Assembly (NCBI GenBank): GCA_033439765.1
Contig: JAULSN010000002.1
Coordinates: 1,240,001-1,304,000 of the forward strand
Length of the DNA: 64,000 nt
From: Lasiosphaeria ovina
Lineage: Eukaryota; Ascomycota; Sordariomycetes; Sordariales; Lasiosphaeriaceae
Reading direction: 5' to 3'
Part shown: one piece after another, positions 53,678 to 64,000 of the stretch
Position numbering within the stretch: the stretch's first letter is position 1
Layout of the letters: the number at the start of each line of letters is the position of its first letter
Translations under genes and position numbers: made by a program
Notes under the pieces: generated by a model
What the model saw: the letters and a program-made list of their open reading frames with translations, nothing else
Database searches by the model: none
Told to the model about the DNA's origin: nothing

Positions 53678-54757
53678 ATGTCCGACACGTCCGACTCTGG
53701 CTCAGCCGACGCCACTCGCGATTTCGATTCTCTCGATAAAGACATGGTTTGCCTGCTGCGGGCGGCAGGCGCTCGGCTACGACCACAGAGCAGCTCCATA
53801 GGGGTGGCGCGGCGGTTGAGAGTGAGACTGTTCCGGAAACAAGCCACGAATATGATGGGGACCTAGCGTACCACGGCATCGATGCCGGAAAAGGGGATAT
53901 TATATCTGCTGTCGAGCACGCTCACTGGAGCTCTGATTCCGAGAGGCTAAATCGTGTCCGTGGCTGGCGCAAGGCACCGCGGAGAATCGGGAACATTGAG
54001 CTAGGTCTTCAAGCGGGGAAGGACTGCAATCGCGTTGGTGACGACGTCGGCGACGGGGAAGTCTGTCGACGATGCGACGCTCTTGATATTGGTTCGTTGT
54101 TTTCAGTGTCCGACCAACTATCCCCGGGGCATCCTGGTGTCGAAGCTGGGTAAGGCGGACAAGACCTGGGAGCCGAGGCCATGCCCCATGTGCAGCCTGA
54201 TGGCGGCTGTCCGCCCTGATCTTGCCCGTGACCTTCGCGTCCTCGAGGCCGAGGACGCTGCAGAGTGCGAGCTGCGCGCCTTCTCCAGCAACGAAGCTTG
54301 GCTGCATTTCCACGATTCGCCTCATCGTCTGAGCAACTGGGTCGACACTGTGTTTCTGGGCCTAGTGCCTGCAGAAAGGGGGCGAGTCTCGGCGCATCCG
54401 CGTTCCGGTTTCATCGGCCGGGTCGGATCCAACGATAATTTCGGCGGACAGGTTATCGACTGCAGACCGGCGCTGCGGACTCGGCAAGATGCGCAAGTGG
54501 ATCGACTGCTGCGCCGTCTACCATGGCTAACCGTGCAATACCGTCTCGTCCCGACCGATCCCCCGCCTGCGCCTTATCGACTGCAGGTCTCCCGAACGGA
54601 CCATCGTCGCCCCACCCGAGACTGTTCCCTTTGTCACTCTGAGTTACGTCTGGTGGCAGTGCACGGATAGCCCGGATACGACCGACTACAGCTGAGTTGA
54701 TCACCCGGAAGCCGTCGTCCGGGACGCCATCGCCGTCACGCTCCAGCTCAAGTATAG
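53678..54757 (+). pseudogene. HET (heterokaryon incompatibility) gene remnant
   Basis: Pieces in at least four frames follow the layout of a HET-domain protein. A Cys-containing start reads EVCRRCDALDIGSLF. After a shift near 54125 come SKLGKADKTWEPRPCPMCSL, FSSNEAWLHFHDS and HPRSGFIGRVGS. After another shift comes KMRKWIDCCAVYHG. Then the first HET-domain motif appears: RLIDCRSPERTIVAPP with VPFVTLSYVWW (about 54570-54640). After a further shift comes HPEAVVRDAIAVTLQLKYR, ending at 54757 before the second motif. HET proteins trigger cell death on incompatible fusion. Here there is no excess of TAG/TAA; the damage is frameshifts and truncation, unlike the 9-42 kb block. Confidence 0.75.
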
Positions 54758-56134
54758 GTGACCGAAGTGGTGGTATTATTATGAGTGTGTAGAATTTTAA
54801 CATGTCAATTGTTGACATGCACGAATGAGGCTATTCTCGCATCAGAAAGACACAGGGGTTAGCAACCTAAGTGATAGGTCTAACAACGTACCTACCTAGG
54901 TAGGTAGGTATCTTTCATTTCGTCTCACCCTTCTGTCCTATACTAGCTGCCGAGTGAAAGAAAATTGGGAACTATCTGATTACTAGACTGTTGACCGGGA
55001 TATGGTAATACGGTCGGCGACTAGACGGAACCAAGGCCGAGGCCGAGGGCGGCAAGGGTGATGCTCGGCAGTTCTGAGAATACACCGAGGGATAGACGTG
55101 TGAGATGGGTCAAGGATCTGTGCCAATGGCTCCTCGCTTGAATGACAGCTCGAGCGTCACGGGGCGTAAAAGAGCGGTATTACATAGGTATCTTTTCTTT
55201 GATATCTCTATCAATCTTATCCTGGGACCATTGTGCGCCCTTTAACCTCTGACAGTCAGCTCAGAATGAGATGAGATACTAGTCGATTGAGAAGTAATCA
55301 TCCAGCCGTTCGTGTCACCTTTTCTACACAGTTCAATCAGTGCGCCCCCAAAGTTCCCTCAGCCTCTTCCTTTCCACTTTTTACGCGTCTTCGGCGCTGC
55401 CTACGATTAAAGATTGGGCCGCGTCAGCTCTATCCCAATGCGCGTGGTGGTAGCCAATCAGTGATCGTGTCTTGTCAGCAACATTTGTTTGTGGCTGCAT
55501 GGCTGCATACAGATTCAACCGATATGGACCAGAGAGTCCGAGAGCCGAATGAAGAAGGGTTGGGATTGGTGACGAGTTTGTGAAACTTGGGCTTGTTGTC
55601 AGGTTGCCATCTTGTGTAGCTCTCTTTAATCGGTTAACATGACGGGCTGAGAGGTTGGATATGGTTCCTTGCGATCTAATTTGGACATTGATTGTAGTCG
55701 GTCCCGAACTATCGCATCTGCTAAGATGCCATTATATGTATTCTAATCTTTTTTTTTCTTTCATTACTATATTGAGAATGTGACCATTCTCATGTGGCAG
55801 CCTTGATCTTTCGTTATAATGATATACCCTGCCTAGTGAGAGTACAGCCCCAGAGCAGAGACAGCTCTGTCGGGAAAGCAAAACAAAAGAGAAAAAAAGA
55901 AAACAAAAAAGAAACGCTGATTATGAGAGACCTTGCGACAATAGAAACAAAAACAGACTGACGGGCGCCATTTCGTGTTCTCCCTCTCTCCTCAGCAACC
56001 ATGGTTAAATAATATGTCAGCCGAGGCTCAACCTCTCAACTGCCACGCCCCCTCAGCAGGGGGGCGCGAGCATTGGTACCTAAGCAACGCAGTCAAAAGG
56101 CGAACCGTACCCCCCCTCGAGCCTCACGACTCTA
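54758..56134. other. intergenic with TAGG microsatellite
   Basis: CCTACCTAGGTAGGTAGGTA lies at about 54890-54909. The remainder holds no supported gene. Confidence 0.45.
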
Positions 56135-57036
56135 CTAAACAAGGACAGCATCGTCCTGTCCAGGCTTATTGGCATGCTTGTCGGGGTCGTCGGCATAGGT
56201 GACGCCGGCGGTCTGGGCTCCGGCGGCGGCGGCAGGCCCCGAGGGCACGGCCATGTACTCAACGCCGGCCTTTTTGCGGCCGCCCGACATCCAGGTCGGC
56301 ACGGGCTGGGGCTGCTGGTCAGAGGGACCGGCGCCGGCCACGACGGCCTCGCCGCAGTGCGGGCACTGCGCGGGCACGGGGGCGGAGCGATGGCGGCCGC
56401 CCGCGGCGGCGATGCTCAGCTCGACGAGCCGGTGGATCTCGCGGTACAGCGAGCGCAGGGCGAGGAAGGTGTGGATGCCGCTGAAGGGGGAGGGGTTGTG
56501 AATTAGGGAGTGCCGTGGCGTGGGGGGAGAGAACAGAAGACTTGGACTCACAAGTTGACCATCAGGGGAATCGTGCCGTAGGCGGCGAGCATGGCCATGT
56601 CCCCATGCTGTGTTTTGGGCCAGTAGCTCCTCCACCGGTTGCGGTTGATGCTGACGTCGACCCAGGTAAAGACCAAGGCGGTCAGGATTGATAGGGCGAG
56701 AATAAGGTCGGCAAGGAAGACAAAGAAAGACAGTGCAGGGGCGCTCGTGGCGACGAGCACCAGGCCGCCGTCCTCCTCGTCGCCGGCGTCCTCGGCGTCA
56801 ATGCCGCGGTGGTGGGCGTGGTGGTTGAAGGCCATTGCGGCCGCAGCCCGGTCCCTCCTCATGCGCCAGAGGAGGAAGCCGGACAAGGCGGCCGAGAAGG
56901 CCATGGGCAGGATGCCGATGGCTGGTGCAATGCCCCCCGAGGCGATGCCGTGGGCGAGGCAGAGGGGGAAGGCGGGAAGGAAGGTGACGATGCAGAGCAT
57001 GCGCAGTCGGCGCAACTGGCGGTCGGGGTCTGCCAT
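56135..57036 (-). CDS. multi-pass membrane protein, unknown role
   Basis: Two exons: 57036-56552 and 56480-56135, with a 71-nt intron (GTGAGT to TTCAG), joining GTIPLMVN to GIHTFLALRSLYREIHRLVE. I start at 57036 (MADPDRQLRRLRMLCIVTFL) because the upstream part of that open frame reads like 5' UTR. About four hydrophobic segments are visible: LCIVTFLPAFPLCLAHGIAS, AIGILPMAFSAALSGFLLW, SFFVFLADLILALSILTALV, and around GDMAMLAAYGTIPLMVNF. The C-terminus is cytosolic-looking, with CPHCGEAVV. I recall similar short fungal four-pass proteins of unknown function. No damage. Confidence 0.7.
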
Positions 57037-58181
57037 GGTGGGCGAGTTTTTGTTTGGTCTGTTGGTTCTTTCGACAAGTAATCGGCGCCTTGCTGACGGG
57101 TGACAAGTGAATCGGTAGAGTGCTAGAGGAGAGTCTCGGTGATGGGGTTTGGATGGAGGACAAGAGCAGCCAAGGACGTGTGGGCCAAACTCACTTATAT
57201 CAATGCAGACAAAGAGACAGGCAGACATGCATGGACACTCTGAATGGTGGACACTCTGATTGATGGGGTGATGGGATGACAGTTTGGATTTTTGGAACTG
57301 GGTGCTCATGCTGGGCCCCTGAGGGGTTGGCAGGCTGACGCGTCTCTTGCATGGTACACGTATTGGAGCGCAACCCCAAACCAACCGCGCAGTGCCGCTT
57401 TTCCAAACCCACAACGCCTTGCCCCTTTGGCCCCCATCCAGACTCGATTGGGCGTCGGTCGGGCAATTGAGCCGCACGGCCACCCCAGGTGGCTGTGGGT
57501 TTCAAAGGATCGAGAGGGGTTAGCTGGCGCATGAATAAACAGAAGACGGTTGCTCACTGGCCGGTTACACAACAGCCGGACACACACTGTTTGGGTGAGG
57601 AATTGAGGTGGAAAACTGAGATGTCGGAAAAGGTGCTGCCTAAAACAAGTTGCGTACCCTCCCGGTAGACACAGCAACGCGTTCGGCCGATTGTCTCGTA
57701 TCTGACACCAGGTGGCTTGTGGATTGATCGCTGGGGAACAAACACCAGATGACAAACTGGTTTGTTTCTCGGACATAAGGACTGAGGCCAAGATTCACTT
57801 CACCAACACCACCACCACCTTGATGCTCTGACAAATGATCATTAATTACGCCACCACCACATCCGTCGTCGGGCCGGACATTACGCCTTGCGGGATTTCC
57901 ACCGCGCATGGCACTTGTGTCAATCCCCTCGGGCGCGGCAGTGCGCGGACAGAATGAAGTTGTGAACTGTTGCCTGATGATTAACTCCCAACATCCTTTG
58001 AATTAGCCTTGATGTTTGAACGTCTGAAAGACACCTGGCAACCTAGTACCGCCTATTCCTTACATCGTTGCCCACTGGTCAGAGTCGTCACCACACCAAC
58101 CAAACCAAGTGAAGATCACCTGGATCCGCCACGTATTCTTCGTCACCACCACCTCGCGCCTCCCCCTGAACCCCTGACCAC
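57037..58181. other. intergenic, 5' region of the membrane protein
   Basis: No supported gene. Long overlapping frames here lack family resemblance and coding-like bias. Confidence 0.4.
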
Positions 58182-60002
58182 CTATAGGGCATCGACATCG
58201 ACCTCCAGCTCGCGCGGGCGGTACTGCATGCTGGCGAACGGGTCGGCAGCGAGGCTGAAGCCCACGGCGCGGGCCGCGGGCGGCGGCGCGCCGGCGGGCA
58301 GGCGCCAGTCGAACTTGAGCAGCAGGTGGGCGAGGGCGATCTTGGCCTCGTTGACGGCGAAGAAGCGGCCGGGGCACGCGTGGCGCCCGTGCCCGAACGC
58401 CAGGTGGTCCGGCCCCGTGCTGACCGACTGCGCCGCGTGCTCGCCGCCGCTGTCGCTGCGCATGCGCAGGAACCGCTGCCCGTCCCATGTGTCTGCGTTG
58501 GCGTGCACCGCCTCGTCCCACATGCCGTGGCTCGACACGGCTACCACGCTGCCCTTGCGGATCGCCGTCCCGTCGGAGAGTGTCACGTCTGAGAGGGCGA
58601 CTCGGCGCATCGCCACTGTGTTGTGATGATGGTTAGCAAATTGGGTGAGCCAAAAGGGGCTCACGGAAAGGGTAAGTGGTGCGCACCAATGCCAATGGGC
58701 TTCAGGCGCTGGGTCTCCTTGATGACGCTGTCCAGCAGGCGCATGTTGTACAGCGACGTCTTGCGCCAGCCGCCGTCACGAAGCGCGGCGGCCATCTCCT
58801 CGCGCAGTGGCTCGACCACCTCCGGGTGCGCGGCCAAGTCCAGCAGCACCTGGCACACCAGGTCAGTCGTAGTGTGGATGGCGGCCATGGAGATGGACAG
58901 CTGGGCGATGGCCGCGTCGTAGTCCCTGCCGCCGGCCGTCTGCTCGAACCACTCGAGCGCGTCGTCGAACATGGCCGCCGACTCGGGATTCTCCCGCTTG
59001 GCCCGCCGCCGCCGCTCCAGCACGGGCTCGATGGCGCGGCGCGCTGCTGCGACTAGCGCCCGCGCCTGCCGGCACGACGGCAGGAACCAGTGCACGACGA
59101 AGCGTGTCGGCGAAGGCCACAGCCGCAGCTCCGCCGCGGCTGCCATGGCCGCCAGCGTGTAGTTGCGCGTCACGTCCAGCCACGCCTCGTCGCGGCACAG
59201 CTCCTCCCCCAGAAACACGCGCGACGAGATGCGTGCGACAAGTCGTAGCATGGCCTCGCGCAGGTTGATTGTTTGCCATTCTGTTTTGTGTCAGCTTGTT
59301 GAGTTGTGTCCGGTTAGGCAATCGAGGGGTGAATTAATTACCCTTGCCATCCCCGGCGGGCAGCAGTTCAGCGAGGGTCAGCCCCGTTTCCTCGGACAGC
59401 GGCGCCGTGACCTTGTCTGGTTTGCGGGATTCACTTGTCAGCTGCCTCTATATCCACTTCCGTGAGCAGCAGCAGCAGAAGCAGCAGCACCTACTTAGGT
59501 ACTTTGTCAGGTCCTTCAGGATGACGGCCTGGACAATGTGCGAGTCGCGGCTGCCCTCGCGGAAGCCCTCGAAGCCGGGCAGGTGGGCGTGGAAGGCTTT
59601 GTAGATCCAGCGCGAGAAGCTCAGGCGGTCGTCGTTGCGGATCTCGTTGGCCAGGCTCGGCGGCAGCAGCGTCACGTCGCCAAAGTCGCTCGTCATGCGC
59701 GCCGGCCGGTCCGGGTGCGTCGCGAACCACGCCGCCACCAGCTGCCGCGCGCCCGCCACGAACTGCTGCTTGGGCCGCGTGTCCGTGAACTCGAGCGGCC
59801 CCCGCGGGTTGAGGTGCGGGATGCCGTCATCCGCCCACCCCAACCTGCTGGTGTGGCTGAGCGAGTACAGAGCAAAGGCGAGTAGGATGGCTGTGACGAG
59901 GTAGGGTAGTGCTTTGGCAGACGGGTCGGGCATCGACTTGAAGGCCATGTCGGCCCAAGGCACCGAGCTCGGGACGCCAAAGCTTTCTGCGCTGGTTGCC
60001 AT
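58182..60002 (-). CDS. cytochrome P450 monooxygenase
   Basis: Four exons give about 536 residues: 60002-59495, 59416-59342, 59280-58687 and 58615-58182, with introns of 78, 61 and 71 nt, all in phase. An N-terminal anchor (ALPYLVTAILLAFALYSLSH) puts it in the ER membrane. TKYLNKVTAPLSEETGLTLA crosses intron 1, and EWQTINLREAMLRLVARISS then RVFLGEELCRDEAWL follows. The I-helix region is AQLSISMAAIHTTTDLVCQV, the ExxR motif is KETQRLKP, and the haem-binding loop FGHGRHACPGRFFA carries the Cys ligand. Overall pattern resembles ascomycete ent-kaurene-oxidase-like P450s; the substrate cannot be told. No terpene or polyketide core gene is nearby, so it is not obviously in a cluster. A 19-bp tandem repeat lies in its promoter. 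Confidence 0.9.
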
Positions 60003-60106
60003 GGTGGCCTGTTTTGGGTTTGTTATTGTGTTGGGTTTTGTAGCTCTGCGCGGCGGAGCATCACATTCAGGCCAAGGTCAGAAATCAGACAATATGAGGA
60101 GCACCA

Positions 60107-60181
60107 ACCCTCATCGATGGTTGTGACCCTCATCGATGGTTGTGACCCTCATCGATGGTTGTGACCCTCATCGATGGTTGT
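60107..60181. repeat. 19-bp tandem repeat, 4 copies, in the P450 promoter
   Basis: Unit GACCCTCATCGATGGTTGT, nearly perfect, 105-180 bp upstream of the P450 start. Each unit contains the palindrome ATCGAT, so it could present repeated protein-binding sites. Confidence 0.9.
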
Positions 60182-61608
60182 GGGAGATGATGCGGCTTTT
60201 ATACGGAAGACGCTGGACGGACACGATCAGCCGCCCATCTCAATCTCGAAAGCTGGGCATGCTACGTGCCCTGATCGGCATCTCCATCAACATGACACGC
60301 GATTGACTCGGGCTCTCGGGGCCTTGGGGCTTCCGGCTCCAGTCGACACGGCACAGTACCAGTAGTGGTAGCTGCTGTCAAGTGAGGAGCCTCTGGTTGA
60401 AGAACTAGGAACTAGGAACCCTCTAGGGAGCTCCCACCGAGTGGATGCAACGGCCCGTAAGATCAGAGGTTACGGTTGGGGTGCATGCGTCGCCAGATGC
60501 CGCCCGCTTCTTGATCTCAACGGCGGCCAAGAGTCCCGCAGGGTTACAGCCGGAGCATGCCTGACCTTTACTCCACCTCTCTGCCACCACAATTCCCCGG
60601 TATTGGCGGCTTCGAGCCTTAGCGCGTGGATATATCCACGGGAGGGATAGCTTCCGCGGCGCGTGGATAGTGTGCACAAGCGTGCATAACTACGGCACAG
60701 GCGTGCACAAGTCTTGCATAATGATGCATAATGTGCACAACCCACTAGTTCTAGACCTAGTGCAATTCAGGGGACTCAACAACATCGGTCGCGACAAGAA
60801 GCAACCCAAAACAGAGAGTCTTTATTGGCCTTGAATGTTACAGTCGGCCCTAAATCCCTTTCCCAAAGACATTTCATCTTCCTGCAGCTGTCAGCATCCC
60901 AGCACTGAAACCATTTAGTCTGTATTCAATTAATTAGCTCGACCTGAGCCCCTCCCTGTCACATACAACGCTGCATTATTGAGGGCAAAATAGTGCTTGT
61001 ATTGGGAAGAAGAAAAGAAGGTGGGGGCATAGGCCAGATACCCAAAATATATAGGCAAATCTGACTTTTGTTCTCAATGCTTTGTGTGGCTTAGCATATG
61101 GGCCACTGACGCCTCAATGCGGCTTCTTCCGACACTCCCCGGCTGCATGAATTAATACGGCCAACATGCTGCAAGGAGCGGAGGAACAGGAAGAGTGGGC
61201 TGTCTTCCCCCTTTAATGCTGGTTTTGCAGGACTGCAGCCTGGCCCATGGCGCGTGCAGCCCTGCGATATCGATCAAGCGTGCGGCGCTGGCACCCACCA
61301 AGGATTCACAACCCAACAACCGACATGGTGCGGGAGGCGGAACCTTGGCGCGTTAGAACAACCGGCTCTGGACAGCTGGATCAGACGACGATAAAATATC
61401 CACCGGCGTCCGCGACATGTCAGGACAATCTTTTGCGTGTCATCCGCTCTTTTGGTTTTCCCCCTTTTCTGGTTAAATATTGTTGTTGATAGTGCCCGGG
61501 AAGTGCACATTTGCACTCGCTTTTTTTCTTCAGAATCACAACATATCCACCCTCTTTACTCTCAAGAGAGTCTTGGATAGACTCAAGCCACTGACACTGG
61601 TTGTCGCG
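60182..61608. other. intergenic between P450 and GH114 genes
   Basis: A patch of repeated GTGCACAA/GCATAAT words lies at about 60665-60740. No gene is supported. The last 100 bases are the pyrimidine-rich leader of the next gene. Confidence 0.45.
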
Positions 61609-62972
61609 ATGAGACAGTTCCGCTCTTTTCTGCTCCCCCTTGCCTGCTATGGCGTCACGGGAGCCGCGGCTCAGGCCGCCGGCGCTGGCACCAAACCCCC
61701 CGGCTTCGCGCCCGGAGCCAAGTGGCAGATCGACATCATGAACACGCTGGACATCACGAAGCCGCTCGTCCCCGCCGACGCCGTGGTGTGGGACCTCGAC
61801 CTGTTCCACCTGCAGAGACACCCGGAGATCATCGACTTTCTCCGCGTAAGCTTGCCTAGACTCTCCCACATCCACAACCCACACTGACCATCTCTCAGAA
61901 ACAAATCCCCGACGTCAGCGTCATCTGCTACTTCAACGCGGGGCTCGCGCAGCCCAGCGACTGCGACTGGGAGACGACGTGGCAGAGCGCGGCGTTCCGC
62001 GGCCTGCTGGGCAACAGCTACGACGCGCCGTTTGGCGAGGAGAAGTGGATCAACATCAAGAACCAGACGGCCGTCGACCTGGTCAAGCGCCGCGTCGCGC
62101 TGGCCGCCGACCTGGGCTGCGACGGCGTCGACCCGGACAATATTGACGGCTTCACCGCGGACGAGGGCGGCGGCGGCGGCGGCGGCGGCCTACGTTTCCC
62201 TCTCCCACTTCTCTCTACTTCCATACAGTAACTAACAAACCTACTCATCCAGACGGGCTGGTCGACCACCTCGGCCGACTACACGCGCTTCGTGACCGAG
62301 CTCGCGACGCTCGCGCACAGCCTGACCACCAAACGCGGCTTCCCGCTGATGATCGGGCAGAAGAACGCGGCCGGGCTCGTCGACGCGCTGGCGCCGCTGC
62401 TCGACTTCGCCGTGCTCGAGGACTGCAAGGACCTGCGGCGGGAGGCCGGCGGCGCGTTCTGCGCCGACTTCCAGCCCTACGTCGCCGCCGGCAAGCCCGT
62501 CTTCTCCATCGAGTACCCGACGAGCCTGCGCGACGGTGCTGCCGCGTCGCAGTGTAAGGCGACGGGCGCCGATGCGGCGCAGTTTGAGAAATCGTGCGCG
62601 GTCGACGCGGCGGCCGGTGGGAGTTTGGGGAATTTCGGGTTTAGTGAGGTGTTGAAGCTGCGTGATAGCGCGAGTGATGAGTCTGGGGAGCTTAATGGGT
62701 GTACACAGTATTGTGGAAAGCAGGGAGCGGGCGTCGTGGTGACGGCGACGAATGAAGAGATTGATGGGGATGCGTGTCCGGCGGTGACTGGGACGACGGG
62801 TGGTGGTGTGGGAGTTGTGGCGCCTGTGCCCGGAAGAAGGGGAGTGAAGAAGAGGGGAGAGATGAAGAGGAGATGGGTCAAGAGTGGTGGGGTGACGAGC
62901 AAGGCGAGGAGGGACAAGGGGCTTTGGCAGCGAGGACGAGGACGACGAGTAGAACCGACGCGAAGAGTTTGA
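61609..62972 (+). CDS. secreted GH114-like endo-alpha-1,4-polygalactosaminidase family protein
   Basis: Exon 1 (61609-61845) starts with a signal peptide, MRQFRSFLLPLACYGVTGAA, then PGAKWQIDIMNTLDITKPLV and VVWDLDLF. Intron 1 (61846-61898, 53 nt) joins in phase to exon 2 with IPDVSVICYFNAGLAQPSDC, DWETTW, EEKWINIKNQTAVDLVKRRV and DLGCDGVDPDNIDGFTADE. Exon 3 (from 62253) has TGWSTTSADYTRFVTELATL, PLMIGQKNAAGLVDALAPLL, VLEDCKDL and KPVFSIEYPTSL. VCYFNAG, GCDGVDPDN and the ENC-like EDC are the GH114 landmarks; Asp in DPDN is a candidate catalytic residue. A (GGC)8 tract ends exon 2. The donor there is unclear: the only GT nearby (CTAC, GTTTCC) is out of phase by one. The tail after EEIDGDACPAV is basic low complexity and may not be native. 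Confidence 0.78.
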
Positions 62973-63500
62973 ATATCTTGAAGGATTCTCGAGAAGGAAT
63001 CTGTGTACTCCGTTTCAAGAACAGGTAGAGCTCTATATTGTGACAGCAAAGTAGGATTATGGTGATGGTCAAGGCACTGAAGTTGAAGGTAGACAACCGT
63101 TCTGCAGCAGCAGAATCCAGTTTATTATTCGCGTAACAAATATTCTCTCCTGCGATCTGTGAAATGTTTCCGTTAGTCATGACCCTAGAGTATTCGGACT
63201 CATCCAGTCTTGGTACAACTAGGTACGTACCACTCGCGGCTTGTGTGGTCTCGATTTCACTCCAGCCGCCAACTTCCATCCTGTGCCCACATACGTGCCT
63301 TCCAACTCTCGTGACATTTTCAGCAAGTATAAGTTACCCCCGAAACGGGCTGCCGTCACCCGTGATAGCCACTTTGTTTTTTCTGCTTTGGCAGTTACCC
63401 CCTCACAACATCGCAGCCACTCCCGCAGCTACGCCAGCCTCCGCCACGGCCATAGCGGTGAGTCTTTGGGGACGTCCACTTCGCCTCAAAACTCTAGAGT
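62973..63500. other. intergenic, nothing recognised
   Basis: Convergent spacer between the hydrolase and the minus-strand ABM gene. Confidence 0.4.
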
Positions 63501-64000
63501 TCAAGATACTAACCCATGTTCATTCACGCCGCCTTGTCCTTGGTTTCCGGCCGGTGGAAAGAAAACTCGTGGCACACCCGCTGTAGAACTCTCACCTCGC
63601 GTGGCTTGATGAACAAGTGTTCTGTCTTGGTCAGGTAGTCCTTGAACAGCTGTGTCTCGTGATGCTAAACCACCGCCGTCACGATTAGCACCGATCTTAT
63701 TTGCTGCTGGAAAGAAACAGAGATTGGGCATGAATACCTGTAGCAACCACTCAACGGTCGCGTTACTGATTTATTGCCAAGACCACTTAGCTTTTGCTCT
63801 AATTAGTCTCAAACAGCTGGGAGGGGGTTCGTTACAAGACCTCGACCCACGAGAGCTTGCCGGGCTCGGTAGGTCGGTGTAGACCTCGAAGGAGACAAAT
63901 TCGGGCTGGTTGCAGAGGGCGTCAAAGACGAGTCTGAATTCGGAGAGGAACTGCGGCACTGTTTCGGGTGCGAGGTAGATTGACACGTGCAGGCTGGCGC
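63500..64000 (-). CDS. ABM-domain (antibiotic biosynthesis monooxygenase-like) protein, partial
   Basis: The gene enters from beyond the right edge. Minus-strand reading gives SIYLAPETVPQFLSEFRLVF, DALCNQPEFVSFEVYTD, then after a one-base frame change PTEPGKLSWVEVL, then a probable intron (about 63825-63730; GTAACG donor). A later exon reads ETQLFKDYLTKTEHLFIKPR (about 63655-63596). These are the landmarks of the small ferredoxin-like-barrel ABM family found in quinol monooxygenases and stress proteins. The one-base mismatch after FEVYTD could be a sequencing error, a mini-intron or a true frameshift. The start lies outside the window, so I cannot judge whether it is functional. Confidence 0.55.

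Overview
The window looks like a chromosome segment of a filamentous ascomycete (Pezizomycotina, probably a sordariomycete; this is inferred). Genes carry 46-90 nt introns with GTAAGT/GTATGT-like donors and CTAAC/CTGAC branch points. The families are typically fungal: Zn2Cys6 and C2H2 regulators, HET and NACHT proteins, DUF3669, DUF3435, a GH114 enzyme, a P450, and Copia and Helitron transposons. I see no rRNA, tRNA or CRISPR array.

Layout. (a) 1-8 kb: a GPI-anchored secreted protein, an unrecognised 477-aa protein, a broken NACHT/STAND gene, an intact spliced membrane protein of a family that usually accompanies NACHT/ankyrin genes, and a broken kinase-like gene cut by a Copia fragment. (b) 8-43 kb: an accessory, repeat-rich block. 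It holds an O-methyltransferase remnant, a decayed unknown-family gene, two DUF3669 genes, a GH30 fragment, a DUF3435 tyrosine recombinase read in frame into an Est1-type domain, a complete Copia element (22460-28666) with identical LTRs and a 5-bp target duplication sitting inside another gene, several minisatellites, a TA-flanked TIR element, a widespread fungal family gene with one stop, a RecQ-like helicase remnant, a solo Copia LTR and a truncated Helitron. (c) 43-64 kb: ordinary GC-rich single-copy sequence with a C2H2 regulator, a Zn2Cys6 regulator, a HET remnant, a membrane protein, a four-exon P450, a GH114-like secreted hydrolase and a partial ABM-domain gene.

The strongest pattern is in block (b). 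Roughly forty in-frame stops interrupt otherwise continuous, correctly spliced reading frames. All those I located are TAG or TAA, none TGA, mostly where glutamine is expected and in a few places tryptophan. Small hand counts of dinucleotides there show excess TpA and depleted CpA/TpG, while a sample from a 61-kb gene does not. Both point to repeat-induced point mutation (RIP). One splice donor also appears lost by the same change. The Copia element complicates this: its interior carries the signature and 11 stops, yet its two LTRs are identical and look unmutated.

NACHT, HET, DUF3669, kinase-like and DUF3435 genes are frequent passengers of fungal accessory regions, including Starship-type elements. 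I could not define element boundaries, so this is context rather than proof. A RecQ-like helicase, an Est1-type domain and a two-unit telomere-like repeat (43637-43648) hint at subtelomeric ancestry, weakly.
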